From: Cryptomeria japonica
Lineage: Eukaryota; Streptophyta; Pinopsida; Cupressales; Cupressaceae
Assembly (NCBI RefSeq): GCF_030272615.1
Contig: NC_081409.1
Span: forward strand, 912,174,340 to 912,238,339
DNA length: 64,000 nt
Direction of reading: 5' to 3'
The position numbers and the translations under genes were made by a program. Shown one piece after another: positions 1 through 11,391 of this stretch (position 1 is the first letter of the stretch; each line of letters opens with the position of its first letter). The notes under the pieces are model-generated. The model was not told the DNA's origin. It saw only the letters and a program-made list of their open reading frames with translations, and searched no databases.

Positions 1-2230
1 AGCTTTGTCCAACTGCAAGTAATATCGAAATTTTCTCCAGATGAACTCCAATATGTAAACACTTCTTTATGCTCTCCTCAGCTAAAGAAGTTCGAACTTC
101 TTGATGTGTAAAAATGAAGTTACATATGAAGTATTTGTAAATGAAGTTGAATTCCCAATTAGAAACACGCAAAATCATCCAACTCATGCTTCTAATTCTA
201 ACTCAAATCTTGGGAAAGTGTTGTCATCTTCTTTAGTTCGAAAATCCTTTACTTGTGCAAGTTTCTAAATTGTTTTTAGTTGATTAATTCGAACTAGGCT
301 CATAAAATAGTATCTTCCAAAAGTTTCTAATTTGGAACTCAGTCTGAAAATCCTAAATATCTCCTTTCCCATTTTAATTTTGACTTTCCATTTTGACTTT
401 GCAACTCGATGATCTTTGAAAATCTCTTTTTCCAACTTTCTAATTTGATTAGGAGTTCGATTTTTGGGAAGATTTGATGACAACACTTGGCTTCTTGTTG
501 ACTTTGCTTGACTTCCAAGAGTAGGGCGGAGTTTTAAGTGTTCAACTTCATGCTTGGGCGGACTTCTAGAGGCTCACTTCATGGGCGGCCTTTCTTCTTC
601 TTACCATGCATGGCGGACTTTTGAACTTTACCATCTTCTCTATCAAGTTTGGGCGGACTTTGGAGAGTCCACAAGTCATGGCGGATTTTTGAACATATCA
701 CCAAGGGCGGAGTTTTAACTACCTTCTCAAGGCATAGGGCGGAGTTTTTGAACACCTCCAACATTGCATCTTGGGCGGAGTTTAGGAAGGACACCAAGGA
801 GGGCGGAGTTTTGAGCTCCCTCTTCTTGGCCTCTTTAACATACATGGCGAACTTTGATGGTCTTCAACTTCATGGGGCGGAGTTTTGAAACATCGCCATG
901 ACTAGCAAGAGCAGACTTTTGAAGGCATCAAGGAGGCTTACACACCATCATGAGCGGACTTTAGACATCCCTCTACATGGCGGACTTTGCCTTGTTTGCT
1001 TCTCATGCCTTTCTTCTAGGGCGGACTTTGGACATCTCTCCAACATGGGCGCAGTTTTAAGACATGGCTACCAAGAGCAGACTTTTAAAGCATCTCCTAG
1101 GTGGACTTTAGGAAGGTCTCCATCATGGGCGGAGTTTTAAGACATGGCTACCAGGGGCGGAGTTTTAAAGGCATCAAGGAGGGCGGACTTTTGAAGGCAT
1201 CAAGGAGGGCGGACTTTTGAAGGCACCTCCTTCATCATGTATAGCGGACTTTAGAAGGCCTCCATAATTCCCTCTTCAAGGCGGACTTTGTTGGATCTCC
1301 TAGCCAAGGCGGAACTTTGGTCTATCACCAAGGGGGCGGACTTTTGAAGTGACCCCACTGAAGGCATAGGGCGGAGTTTTGAAGCATCACCAAGGCGGAC
1401 TTTGGAGGCTTCCCAAGGCATGGCGGAGTTTTAGAGTGTTCCCCTAGGGCGGACTTTTGATTCCCTTCATCATGGCAGACTTTGAGCATCTCTCCAACAT
1501 GGCGGACCTTGATCATCTCTCCAACATGGCAGACTTTGATCATCTCTCCAACATGGCGGACTTTGCTTGGGTGGACTTTCTGAACACCTGTCATGACACT
1601 CAACCTTATCCATTAGCCAAAATTAGAAAAAAATTGGAAAATATCAAAATTTCACAATTTAACCAAATTTAACCAGATTGATTTGAAATTTGAAATCCAC
1701 ACTCATGCAAATCATCTGAAGCATTATGACCCCTAAAATGTAGGGAACTGGCTTTTTAGGTCAAAACTAGGAAATTTTGGATCCCCGTCGAAGCAAGTCA
1801 GTGGTATCAGTGCAGACCCTAGGTCCCCATTTCGAAAAAGCAAAAAGCAGACATCCCTAAAAAATAGGGAAAACTTTCTAAAAATAGCCATATCGGGGAT
1901 CGGGCTAAAAATGCCAAAAACGAAAATTCCTAAAAAATAGGAAAAAGCAAAAAAGTAAACTTTCTAAAAATAGAAAGTTGTTCAAATTCATCCAAATCAA
2001 TTGCGATCTTTGTCCTTTGGCCTTTCTAGGCACTTTGATGGTGTCCTGACTCTAGAATCACTTGGTTTGCAAAAACTAACTTTCAATCCTTAGAACCCGA
2101 ACTGTTCAAAACTGAACAAGGCTTGACAAAACTGAAGCGAAAGGCAACGGGACACTAACGAAACCCTAGAAAGCAGGAAAAGAGAGGGTCCCCATTTGCA
2201 ATGGGGTGATGTGTGAAAAAGGTCACAACA
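1..2230 (-). mobile_element. Partial long LTR-like unit U1 (5'-terminal part)
   Basis: Read on the minus strand, the unit starts at 2230 with TGTTGTGACC, then TTTCACACATCACCCC and a CCCCATT/AATGGGG inverted repeat ending in GGGGACCC. The same start module occurs at 16157 (plus), 40331 (minus) and 60092 (minus). The unit runs off the left window edge, so its 3' end and any ORF are not visible. To its right lies an ORF remnant that begins abruptly at 2231, so U1 appears inserted into that ORF. Bases 1-500 and 1600-2150 show no gene. Only the start boundary and family are well supported. Confidence 0.6.
505..1575. repeat. Degenerate tandem block of GGCGGACTTTTGA-type motifs
   Basis: More than 30 copies of a short motif, GGCGGACTTT(TGA) or GGCGGAGTTTTGAA, recur at roughly 20-40 bp intervals, separated by variable spacers such as CATCTCCAACAT. 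The block keeps several frames open on both strands, but the translations are only repeat products. It lies inside unit U1 at the position where unit F carries its 166-bp palindrome ladder. Confidence 0.85.
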
Positions 2231-5048
2231 CGACCTTGGCCATGTGAACCTCGATGACTTCAAAAAAAGAATGTATGGGCTCGATGATTGCTTTCCTTCA
2301 CCATTAGCACACAACATGATGAGATATGGAATCGTCCAAGCAACTGGATTTCCTCTAGCTATGCAATGCAACGAGCTGATAGTAGAATGAGCCAGACATT
2401 ACAACATCTAGGAGAGACAAATTGTGGCACCTAATGGCAGAGTACTGGCCTGCCTTGTAAAAATGGCCATCAAGGAAGCATTCGACATTCCAAATTCCCA
2501 TTCCACCATATACAAGACCAAAGAGGAAACCTTAAGAATTTTTGAGGCAGAACCTATCTCCTGTGCTGAAGTAATCAACAAACAATGGTTGCAAAAGCCA
2601 AGGCCTCATTATTCCAAAATGCCGAAGAAACTTTTCCAGACAAATTTCATAGAAGAGTATGGAGACCTCATCCTATTTCTAAACAGAGTCACAGGAAGTC
2701 CCCAAGCCTCCCCATTCGAGTCTTGGATGTTCTACTTCATCAAAGAGATCATTTCCAGTGTCAAGACGATAAATTGGGCAAAAATAATAAGTAATAGCAT
2801 AGATGAGCAGTTGAGAAACATGGAGCACACAAAGTCTTTTTATATGAGTTCCTACAACATTTACATGCTAGCAAGATGTTACAGATATAAGGGATTGATT
2901 TGCAAAGGCATTGAGGGAAAAAAGGATGGTCAATTCAAAGCATATGATTGCTATCCCCAGTTGCAGGAAAATTCCCAATTCAAAAGAGTCAATGATGCTT
3001 CCCTAATGTACATCACCAGGATATTTCAAGGAGGCACACATCAACGATTGACACAGGATGCCAAGAATTTGATAGGCAGGTTTGGATCTTGGTATACTCA
3101 ATTCCCCAGATTCACATACTTGAGGGTCCAAGGATTTATAGGATGTCCATACAAACTTCCAAGATATCCTACAAATTAAATGGTATTGCTAGAGGTCATC
3201 AGACAACTGGACATATATGAGAAAATCCAAAGAGGCAAGAAAAAGGCTGGAATTTCTTTACCCCTTTTCATTGGAAAAATGTTAGAATCATGTCCATCAA
3301 CACAAGTAGCTGATAAGACAGATGTGGAAATGCAATGGTACCCATTCTCCTTCTATCAATCAAGGTCCAACTTTGATCCCCATCACCATATTGGGATAGT
3401 AAACAAAAGGAAGTATAAACACAAAGTTGATCTTGAGGATTTTTGGGCCAATGCGGCTGATGAATATGAAATAAGGAGAATGTGGTCTAGGATATCAGTA
3501 AGTATGATCAGAACAATTGAACTTTTCCCCATACCTGATCAACTCAAGGATTATGGAAATTTCACCCAGCCACACTATGAAGAAGAAAAGGATAAACCTC
3601 TCCCTGTAATACATTGGCCTGGACCTGAGCTTTCAGATTTAGATACATTAATGAGGCCAATCATGAAATACGCTAAGTGGTGGGTAGATCCGCAAACTCA
3701 CAAACTGAAGGAAAAGAATGTTGCATGCTGCCTTCAACTTTGATTTGATAAGCAGCATGAATTACTATTCTTCCGATGAGGATGAAGTGACTCACGATGC
3801 TGAGAAACCAAAAAGTGGAAATTCTAAGAAAAGGAAGGATACAACAAAGAGTTCACTAAAGCCAAGAAGAAAGAGGACTTCAAATAAGGAAATTATACAC
3901 AAGAAATAGAGAGCAAACAATGCATCTTCCTCTATCAACACTTCATTGGTTGAAGAAGTTCGCTCATCCACAGATAGGAACAAAGCTCCAGTTGCAGACA
4001 ATTTACAAATTGAGATGGAAATTGCTCCTCCAATTTGTGAAGAACCAATTCAACGGCAAATTGTTCCTGATCACCTTGATAATCCAATGACAATAATGAA
4101 TGAACAATTGGAAAATATTGAAGTTGATATCTTAGAAGGAGATTTTCAAGAGGGAATGATTTTCGCACTCAAGGGAAATGAAGAAAATGAAAGAAACAAA
4201 GGAAATGAAGTAAATGAAGAAGGTGATGGCATTCAACAGCCAACGGTACCAGATTGGTTACTAGAAAGAATGAAAAAGAAAGCTATTATAGAAGTCCAAC
4301 CAATGGACGATTGAGCAAAGTTCTTAGCCAAATTGAATTGGCCTATGGAAAAATAGGCAAAGAAATATTCCTCAATCCACAAAGATCTTGTTCAATATAG
4401 GTGGCCACTCCAAAAGTTGACAAAACAAAAGAGGACATCACTCCTGAAGATTACGAGCTAATGACAACGGACTTGGGTCTTGCTACAAAGGAACAAGAAG
4501 TCCAGGAGTTTCATTATTTAGTGAAGGCCATCAAGGAAAGGCTAAGGAAAGAGGAAAAAAAGGACAAACTCAAAGTGGAGAATGAACAATTGAAGGATTA
4601 TAACCAAAATTTAGTAAATCCTATTAGAAGAGAAGAGGTAGCAGTCGCTCCACCTTTGGCTCTTCCACAAGAATCAATTGAGATCTTTGAAGGAATGAAG
4701 ATGGCAGCCCAACAGTGGCAGGAATAGATTACAAAAGCTGTAGACAAGGATGGCAAATTCATGGAAGAATTGGCACATATCTATGTTCGCATCTCTTCAT
4801 TCATATATAGAATCCAAAGCATAGCTGAATTTTGCGAAGATTTTCAAACTGTTCAAGAAAAGAAAAATCCATGTTTAAAGGTACTGAAAGGAATCCCTGG
4901 ACAAGACTTAGTCAATGGAAATGTAATTGGTGTTGGAACATCATATGACTTCAACACATGGTATCAGCACGTGGTATCACACCTTCGTGGCTAGAGGGGA
5001 AGCCTTGGAGAAGATAAAGATCGATGGTGCCAGAATAAAAGAAACAAT
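2231..5048 (+). pseudogene. Decayed copy (P) of the F-type retroelement ORF
   Basis: The translated fragments match the ORF of unit F along its length. Shared landmarks are the AxGFPxAxQCxEL segment near 2320, NRVTGxPQAxxFExWMFYFI near 2690, INWAKIIS near 2780 and LPRYPT near 3165. The reading frame is broken by in-frame stops near 2389 and 2409, at 3178 and at 3740, and by several frameshifts. Remnants continue to about 5040 with a charged, coiled-coil-like stretch near 4500-4620. The left end is cut by unit U1 and the right end by the L1 LTR. It is much more divergent than the F and R copies, so it is an old member. The function of the intact protein is unknown. Confidence 0.75.
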
Positions 5049-5540
5049 CAACCCCCTTTTCGCAAATTTGGAAGTGTTTCGGACGTTTAGCATGTTTGGA
5101 ATTTCGGAGTTTTCGCGATTTTTAACCTTTTATCCGAAATTTTGGACCTTTAAACACTTCGTGCAAATTCCAGGAATTTCGGCCCTTTGGCCAATTTTGC
5201 AAACTCAAGGTAAATTTCGGAGTTTTTGAACTTTTGGCGAACTGGAGGCATTTTCGGACCTAAACCACCTTTTTGCAAATTCAAAAAAAAACTTCGAATT
5301 TCGGCCCTAGGGTCTGAAATTGGTGTTTTTAAGTGAAATTCGGACCTTAAGGCACTTTTGGCAACTTAAGCAATTTTCGGACCTTAAGGCACTTTTGGCA
5401 ACTTTTCCACATTTTCCAGTTTTTGCCCCAAGGTCCAAAATTGGGCATTTTAAGTGAAATTCGGACCTAAACCCACTTTTTGCAACATTTCACATTTTCA
5501 ACTTTTTGCCCCAGGGTCCGAAATTGTGCATTTTAGCGAT
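5049..5540. repeat. TTTCGGACCTTAAGG-type tandem block (L-family LTR)
   Basis: Short motifs built on TTCGGACC or GGTCCGAA alternate with CTTTTTGCAAATT and CACTTTTGGCAACTT. The block also occurs at about 10265-10940 (L1 5' LTR) and about 57020-57600 (solo LTR L2). It is non-coding. Confidence 0.8.
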
Positions 5541-5615
5541 TTTAAACGTTTTCCTCAAGAAGTGCGAGCTTGGGCACTTGGGCGAGTTTGTCAAGATCTC
5601 GTCGAAGGATCATTT

Positions 5616-5674
5616 TATGGAATATAACATTTAAGTATAAGTGACAATTCTTATACTTTAAGTTATATTCCATA
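5616..5674. repeat. Long inverted repeat (about 25-bp arms) in the L-family LTR
   Basis: The arm TATGGAATATAACATTTAAG plus TATAAG at 5616-5641 is complementary, with small bulges, to CTTATACTTTAAGTTATATT plus CCATA at 5650-5674. The loop is about 8 nt. The same structure recurs at 11017-11075 and 59699-59751. Confidence 0.85.
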
Positions 5675-7115
5675 TATACTTTCCGGATGTTTGAGAGTGG
5701 TTTCGGACCTCCAGGAGTTATATTGCAAATTCTAGTTTTTGGAGGATTCCTCAGTTTTCCAGACAGTAAAATTTCAGGATCAGGACATTCCAGACTTAGC
5801 CAAATTTCAGGATAAGGACATTCCAGACTTAGCCGAATTTCAGGGCATTTGAAGATCAAGATGACATTCCAGACTCCATCACTCACCAACTTGACCCTTC
5901 ATATCCCCTTCCTCTTTCGCAAAGACAGAAAGGCACAAACCAAGGGGTCCCTGTCCAAGATGGGGATGGGTGTGCGATTCGCACAACAAATGGCGACTCA
6001 GCTGGGAAATGTTCCTGAACCTTTCAAGGATGACTATCCGGATCGAACCCGAGAATCTTTGGTATATACCCCACAAAACAACCCAAATGACAAAAGACAG
6101 ATTCAAAGTAAAAATGAGGTCGCAAACTGAATCAAGTCACCAACCTTGAGAAATCGAGTGTGTGCAGTGAAGTTCATTCAAGCCTAAAGAAGGTTGAGAT
6201 ATCATTGTTTAGTTAATGCAAGTTACGTAGAGCGACTCTAACTCCAAAAGCAACCTGGTTAGAGCCCTACTTCCAGCAAGCATCTATAGCCCCGGCAGAG
6301 TTATCGCCTGTAAACTCACAAAGATTGCTCCGTTTCCGATAAATTTTCTTGTTGAAAATCGGCAGACGTGTCTGCATTCCCAAAGCCAAGCAACTTGATA
6401 TTTCTTTGCTTTTCAATTTCTTTTCTTTTGATTTTTCTCTTTTATTTTCACTTTTCACCTTGGCTGGTAAGCAGTAAAGCCTACGTGGGATTCAGCATAA
6501 CAGTGGTCGCTGAAGCAAAGCTTCGGAATTTTTTTTCACTTGCAGTGACCTCCCTTTGATAAAACGACAGACTTAAGCGTTTTTAAGCGTTTAAAAGTGC
6601 AGTGATCACAACGTTGGTGACAAGACGCAGTAAGCAACTAAATTTTTAGACTGACCAAGCCTTAAACCAAAATGGACTGACTATGGGGGCAACCGTCAAT
6701 TAGGTGCTCTACCAAAGTCGACATCCAAGAAATGAGCCGGAAAAAATTTTCCGACTTCGAACACCAAAGCTAGGAAAAGCAAACAAACCCCTTCAAAAAC
6801 TGACAGGGAGACAACCCCTTCCGAAAGGACACCTACACTACGGAAAGCAAACTAAACTAAAGCAGAAAACAGGAAATCTAAGCTAAAAGAACAGAAAACG
6901 AACAAAAACCTAAACTAACTATGTACAAGAAGAGACCGATTGTACAAAAGGCGGGTTATATACATGCGTTCCCAATCCATGATGATTTCTCAGTATATGC
7001 AACAGTAACAGGGCAGTGGGAACAGTTCTCAGTTTGGCTGGTTTGTCTTTATATTCTGAAAAGAAAATTTTCAGTTGGCCACTCTCAGGTTTAACCAGGA
7101 CATCGAGTAGAATTA

Positions 7116-8300
7116 TTAATTGAGGGAGTTCAGTAGGTCCGTGGTTAATCCATTTACAGGTTGTTTTTCCAGAATATTCAAAATTAAACGGAAAATTTTC
7201 AAAATTAACAGCAGGAGGGAAAGAAACAACATGGCAGGTTTCCGAGTCATGCAGAGTTTTGCACGGTGGGTTGTGCGGCGGGAAGGCTTCAGCAGCTGTA
7301 TCAGGAGGTCGCCATTGTGGTGCAGCATCTCGATAGAGTCTGGTGTATGCAAATCAGCATCACATTCCACATTAGGTTGCGTAGGCTGAAAATTAGTCTT
7401 GAAACCGAACTCGAACTCAGGAAAGAGAGGCGCATCATCTGTCAGTGAATCCTTGGGTTGTATGAACAATGCGGCCTTATGCACTTGTATCAATATTTCC
7501 TCAAACAGCAGAGACTCTTTGATTGATCGGCTCTCAAAAACATCCTCGACGGACTCTTGGACTGCATCGTCCAGTTGTGGGGCTGCTGCAAATTGCTCTT
7601 CAACCTGTGGCTGATCCACAAAGCTCCCTTGATCGTCCTCTTGAACACGGTTCTCATCAGTTGCAGGGATAATAAATTCATCTGCTACCTTGGTTTGATT
7701 GACTGGTTCATCTTGCTCAGCACTTGATAGCCCCAACTTAACATCGTCAGAAGGTGTGGTGTTGTATTGATTTTGCGATCTTCTATACTCGTCTGTAGCA
7801 AGGTAGGCACTCCGCACTTTGCTGGTGATGCTCTCCTTTGGTTCTTCCGGTAGTCCAAATTGGACTTTGACTTGACTGACTGCTTCTATGCATAGCGAGC
7901 AGGTGAATTCTGAATGTGGGGTGCGGTGAATTCTACACCACCAAGGTGACAGCACGTTCTCCAAGCATAACTCCTCTTCGAGACCAAACTGATTCTCAAT
8001 CAAATTCTTGAATCTTGTAAATTCTTCGATGCTGGATGGAGGACTGGGGATATCTGGCTGTACGATCACCTCTGGTTTGGGGACATCCCAAAAGAATATC
8101 TGCCCCTGTAATGCGAGCTTGACCCTTGACAAAAATGTCAAGCAATTCAATTCATCGTGCGCTGTGGTGCCATGAATTCTGCAGTGAGCTGAAGATGCAA
8201 ATTCGGATAGCTGCCTTGGATAGAACTGCAAACTCAACCTCTGATGGATCCAAAAAATTTCGGACTGTAGACAGTCTTCATGAAGTGACTGACTCAACAT
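7116..8300 (-). CDS. Gag-like ORF of element L1 (394 aa)
   Basis: This is the only long ORF of element L1, starting about 260 bp downstream of the primer-binding-like site. I see two zinc-knuckle-like motifs in which the second cysteine is histidine: C40-x2-H43-x4-H48-x4-C53 and C122-x2-H125-x3-H129-x4-C134. Such C-x2-H...H-x4-C motifs are familiar from plant Ty3-type Gag proteins, which bind the element RNA. The middle (about 175-300) is acidic and low in complexity. Near the C-terminus, about residues 350-373, is a leucine/isoleucine-rich hydrophobic run that could be a membrane segment, which is odd for a Gag. No polymerase domains follow. A nucleic-acid-binding role is inferred from the knuckles alone. 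Confidence 0.6.
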   Translation of the reverse strand: MLSQSLHEDCLQSEIFWIHQRLSLQFYPRQLSEFASSAHCRIHGTTAHDELNCLTFLSRVKLALQGQIFFWDVPKPEVIVQPDIPSPPSSIEEFTRFKNLIENQFGLEEELCLENVLSPWWCRIHRTPHSEFTCSLCIEAVSQVKVQFGLPEEPKESITSKVRSAYLATDEYRRSQNQYNTTPSDDVKLGLSSAEQDEPVNQTKVADEFIIPATDENRVQEDDQGSFVDQPQVEEQFAAAPQLDDAVQESVEDVFESRSIKESLLFEEILIQVHKAALFIQPKDSLTDDAPLFPEFEFGFKTNFQPTQPNVECDADLHTPDSIEMLHHNGDLLIQLLKPSRRTTHRAKLCMTRKPAMLFLSLLLLILKIFRLILNILEKQPVNGLTTDLLNSLN

Positions 8301-8540
8301 ACTGACTCAGAAATATTTTTGGTATTTTCAAGTTTTCTAATTCTTTGGCTTTTTTGGTTTAACAAGGATCTTGCATATCCCAAGTATAGCATTTAAAAGG
8401 TCGATTAGACTCACCTTGCTGCAAGGAACTGTTAAGGTGCCCTCCCCAATTTTGTTGCGTGCGGAGGGTAAAAGCTATAAAGTTACTCACAAATGCAGGC
8501 TGATATGATGCAGATTTAGCTGTTTAGACATTCATCATAC

Positions 8541-8558
8541 GCCCTCCTTCTAGCGCCA
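8541..8558 (-). other. Primer binding site-like sequence of L1
   Basis: Four bases inside the 5' LTR end (minus strand) comes TGGCGCTAGAAGGAGGGC. Its TGG start is what a site pairing with a tRNA CCA tail should show. I cannot assign the tRNA. It differs from the initiator-methionine site TGGTATCAGAGC used by the other elements here. Confidence 0.6.
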
Positions 8559-9390
8559 ATTCTGTTGACGTGTCTGAAATTGCATTGCTGCAAACTCCAT
8601 ACGGCCAACGCAGAATAGAATAACCAACTGAGTATCCTATCCTCTCTTGAGATAAGGAAGACCCTAATGCTATTTTTTATATTTGATCAGAGGGGACAAC
8701 CTCAAGGTTTCTTTTGTCAGGTCTTGACTGCGGGACTACTCAGTGGTTTGATGTGTTTTTGCTGGAAACACAAGGGGACTTACGATTTGCAACAAGCTAG
8801 TCTGTTGTGATTCTCGAATTATGCAATAAAGAGCAAAAGGAAAGGGTTAGGAGATCTAAAACTAACAACACAGGTATGTGGGTAGACGGATTCAACATAA
8901 CCAATTCCTGCTTGGCCAAAATAGCTCACAACCTTGCAGGAATGGTGCAATCTTCAAAGGGACTTCGAAGATTTTCAGACTAGAGACGCACGACTAAGCA
9001 CCCAATTCTGGCGCAACTCAAACGGACACCTGCAATTGAACTAAGCACAATTAAAGGCTCAGGTTAACCATACAAAAGGATACACAATCAGTATATCCTC
9101 AATGGTATGAACCTGAATCTATCAAATACCTGCACACCCAAAATAGAAAGATCTATCTAAAATGCTGAGAGAAACCATGCAAACAGGATGAAAACAAGAC
9201 AATAAACACCAAATCAATGTTTATATATTGATTTTAGCTACCTATTACAACAATTTCTGCAGCATCTCTATGCTACTGCTTAAAATCTAACCTATTCTAA
9301 CTCTAAAATCTAACTCTCTCAACAGAGTCTAACTATTTAACAAAAATCTCTAACTATCTAACCATCTAACCCTTTACAAAAGAAAGGCCT

Positions 9391-9403
9391 CTGCCTTTTA
9401 TAG
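9391..9403 (-). promoter_or_regulatory. TATA box of the L1 5' LTR
   Basis: CTATAAAAGGCAG on the minus strand. The equivalent sequence, CTATAAAAGCCAGAG, stands at about 58400 in the solo LTR L2. Confidence 0.6.
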
Positions 9404-11016
9404 ATATTACAATTTTGAATCGAAGGCTAGGATGGACTGCATCCAAGGGTCCTAATCTGCCTTCCAGAAGCTGGCATCTTTAACCCATGCCGAATTAATT
9501 CTCAGTTATCCAACCAGCAACTATCTCAACTACCTGCCACTATTTGGCTTTAATTCAGGTCTATCCAATCTTCTTGGTGGTTGGGAATAGTTATCCACAA
9601 AAATATCTTGCGCGGGACCCATAGGCAGTTTACAATAAAGCAGTTTCAGTTTTAAAACTGAATTTCTGGACTTAAATCCAGCTGTGTGCTTTTTCTCGAG
9701 AAGGCATAAACTTTGCAGCATTCAGAGTGTTCTTTGGTCTTTGGTCCCGGTGGTGGACTTCATCTTTGTTCAATGGCACGGTTCCCAATGTTTGGTTGCT
9801 CTCGCGCTCTTGCATCTTTTCTTTTACAGTCTTCAGTGCCTGGCCTTGATTGTGATCCTTCTCTGATTTGCGTTTTAGGTTTTTCTCCCGGTTCTCCAAT
9901 GACATCCTGCGATCAATCAACCAATTTTATTTCATTAAATCAATTTGAAAAATTAAATAATTTAATTTAACAAACATTAAATTTAATTACGACGTCTGGC
10001 TTGAGAAGCTCTTTGTGAGATGTATCTTGAAAATGCTTCTCCTTTCTCTTCGAATGTGAAATATGATCCTTGGTCTTGATGGTGTTTGGGCGATTTACTT
10101 CTGCGATTTTACCTTTGGAGTCTTGGGCGTTTTGAATGGGTTTATGGCGTTTTGAAAACTTCTTAAGCGCGATTCTGGAGGTTTGAAGAGCCTCTGCAAA
10201 TTTTAAAATCCTAACACTCCTGCCCTTTCTGGATTTCAGAGCTATGGCGCTGTTTTGCAAACTTTAAACTGCGTTTTCTAATCCTAAGGGCGAACTTCGG
10301 ATGCCTTGGCATATTTTTTGCGATTTTGAAAGAACTTTGGAGCATTCACAAACATTGGGATTGTTTGGGAGTTTTCAAACGTTTATGTTAACTAAGGCAT
10401 TTTCGGACCACGCAACACCTTTGCAAATTTCGATGAAAACTTCGGACCTCAACCCCCTTTTCGCAAATTTGGAAGTGTTTTAGACGTTTAGCATGTTTGG
10501 AATTTCGGAGTTTTCGCGATTTTTAACCTTTTATCCGAAATTTCGGACCTTTAAACACTTCGTGCAAATTCCAGGAATTTTGGACCTTTTGCCCGATTTT
10601 GCAAACTCAAGGTAAATTTCGGAGTTTTTGAACTTTTGGCGAACTGGAGGTATTTTCGAACCTAAACCACCTTTTTGCAAATTCAAAAAAAACTTTGAAT
10701 TTTGGCCCTAGGGTCCGAAATTGGTGTTTTTAAGTGAAATTCGGACCTTAAGGCACTTTTGGCAACTTAAGCAATTTTCGGACCTTAAGGCACTTTTGGC
10801 AACTTTTCCACATTTTCCAGTTTTTGCCCCAAGGTCCGAAATTGGGCATTTTAAGTGAAATTTGGACCTAAACCCACTTTTTGCAACATTTCACATTTTC
10901 AACTTTTTGCCCCAGGGTCCGAAATTGGGCATTTTAGCGATTTTAAATGTTTTCCTCAAGAAGTGCGAGCTTGGGCACTTGGGCGAGTTTGTCAAGATCT
11001 CGTCGAAGGATCATTT

Positions 11017-11075
11017 TATGGAATATAACATTTAAGTATAAGTGACATTTCTTATACTTTAAGTTATATTCCATA
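11017..11075. repeat. Second copy of the LTR long inverted repeat
   Basis: The arms at 11017-11042 and 11051-11075 are the same as those at 5616-5674, with nearly the same loop. Confidence 0.85.
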
Positions 11076-11391
11076 TATACTTTCAGGATGTTTGAGAGTG
11101 GTTTCGGACCTCCAGGAGTTATATTGCAAATTCTAGTTTTTGGAGGATTCCTCAGTTTTCCAGACTTAGTCAAATTTCAGGATCAGGACATTCCAGACTT
11201 AGCCAAATTTCAGGATCAAGGCATTCAAGACTTAGCCAAATTTCAGGGCATTTGAAGATCAAGATGACATTCCAGACTCCATCACTCACCAACATGACCC
11301 TTCATATCCCCTTCCTCTTCCGCAAAGACAGAAAGGCACAAACCGGGGGGTCCCTGTCCAAGACGAGGATGGGTGTGCGATTCGCAAAACA

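Larger units (their letters stand above)
5049..5988 (-). repeat. L1 3' LTR, truncated
   Basis: Starts on the minus strand at 5988 with TGTTGTGCGAATCGCAC, where GTGCGA and TCGCAC form an inverted repeat, followed by a GGGACCCC motif. It then has about three copies of a 30-bp CCTGAAATTTGGCTAAGTCTGG-like repeat (roughly 5770-5850, written here on the reverse strand), a long hairpin at 5616-5674, and a TTTCGGACCTTAAGG block at 5049-5540. The LTR end GTCAACA is missing. Confidence 0.8.
5049..11391 (-). mobile_element. LTR retrotransposon L1, one LTR truncated
   Basis: Minus-strand element. Its 5' LTR is 8563-11391, its internal region 5989-8562, and its 3' LTR starts at 5988 but keeps only about 940 bp before breaking off against pseudogene P near 5049. 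The two LTR copies align over 5049-5988 and 10449-11391. The internal region holds a primer-binding-site-like sequence directly after the 5' LTR and a single gag-like ORF. No protease, reverse transcriptase or integrase is visible, so the element is non-autonomous. Because the 3' LTR is truncated, no target duplication can be confirmed. Confidence 0.8.
8563..11391 (-). repeat. L1 5' LTR (2829 bp)
   Basis: Starts at 11391 (minus) with TGTTTTGCGAATCGCAC and ends at 8563 with ACGTCAACA. It matches the truncated 3' LTR and the solo LTR at 56754-59232. A TATA box, CTATAAAAGGCAG on the minus strand, lies at 9391-9403, so transcription would start about 800 bp before the LTR end. It contains the TTCGGACC block at about 10265-10940 and the long hairpin at 11017-11075. 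Confidence 0.85.

Noticed and set aside
579-1140. Overlapping open frames on both strands in the GGCGGACTTT block
   Set aside because: They arise from a short repeat that lacks stops; the products are low-complexity and match nothing.
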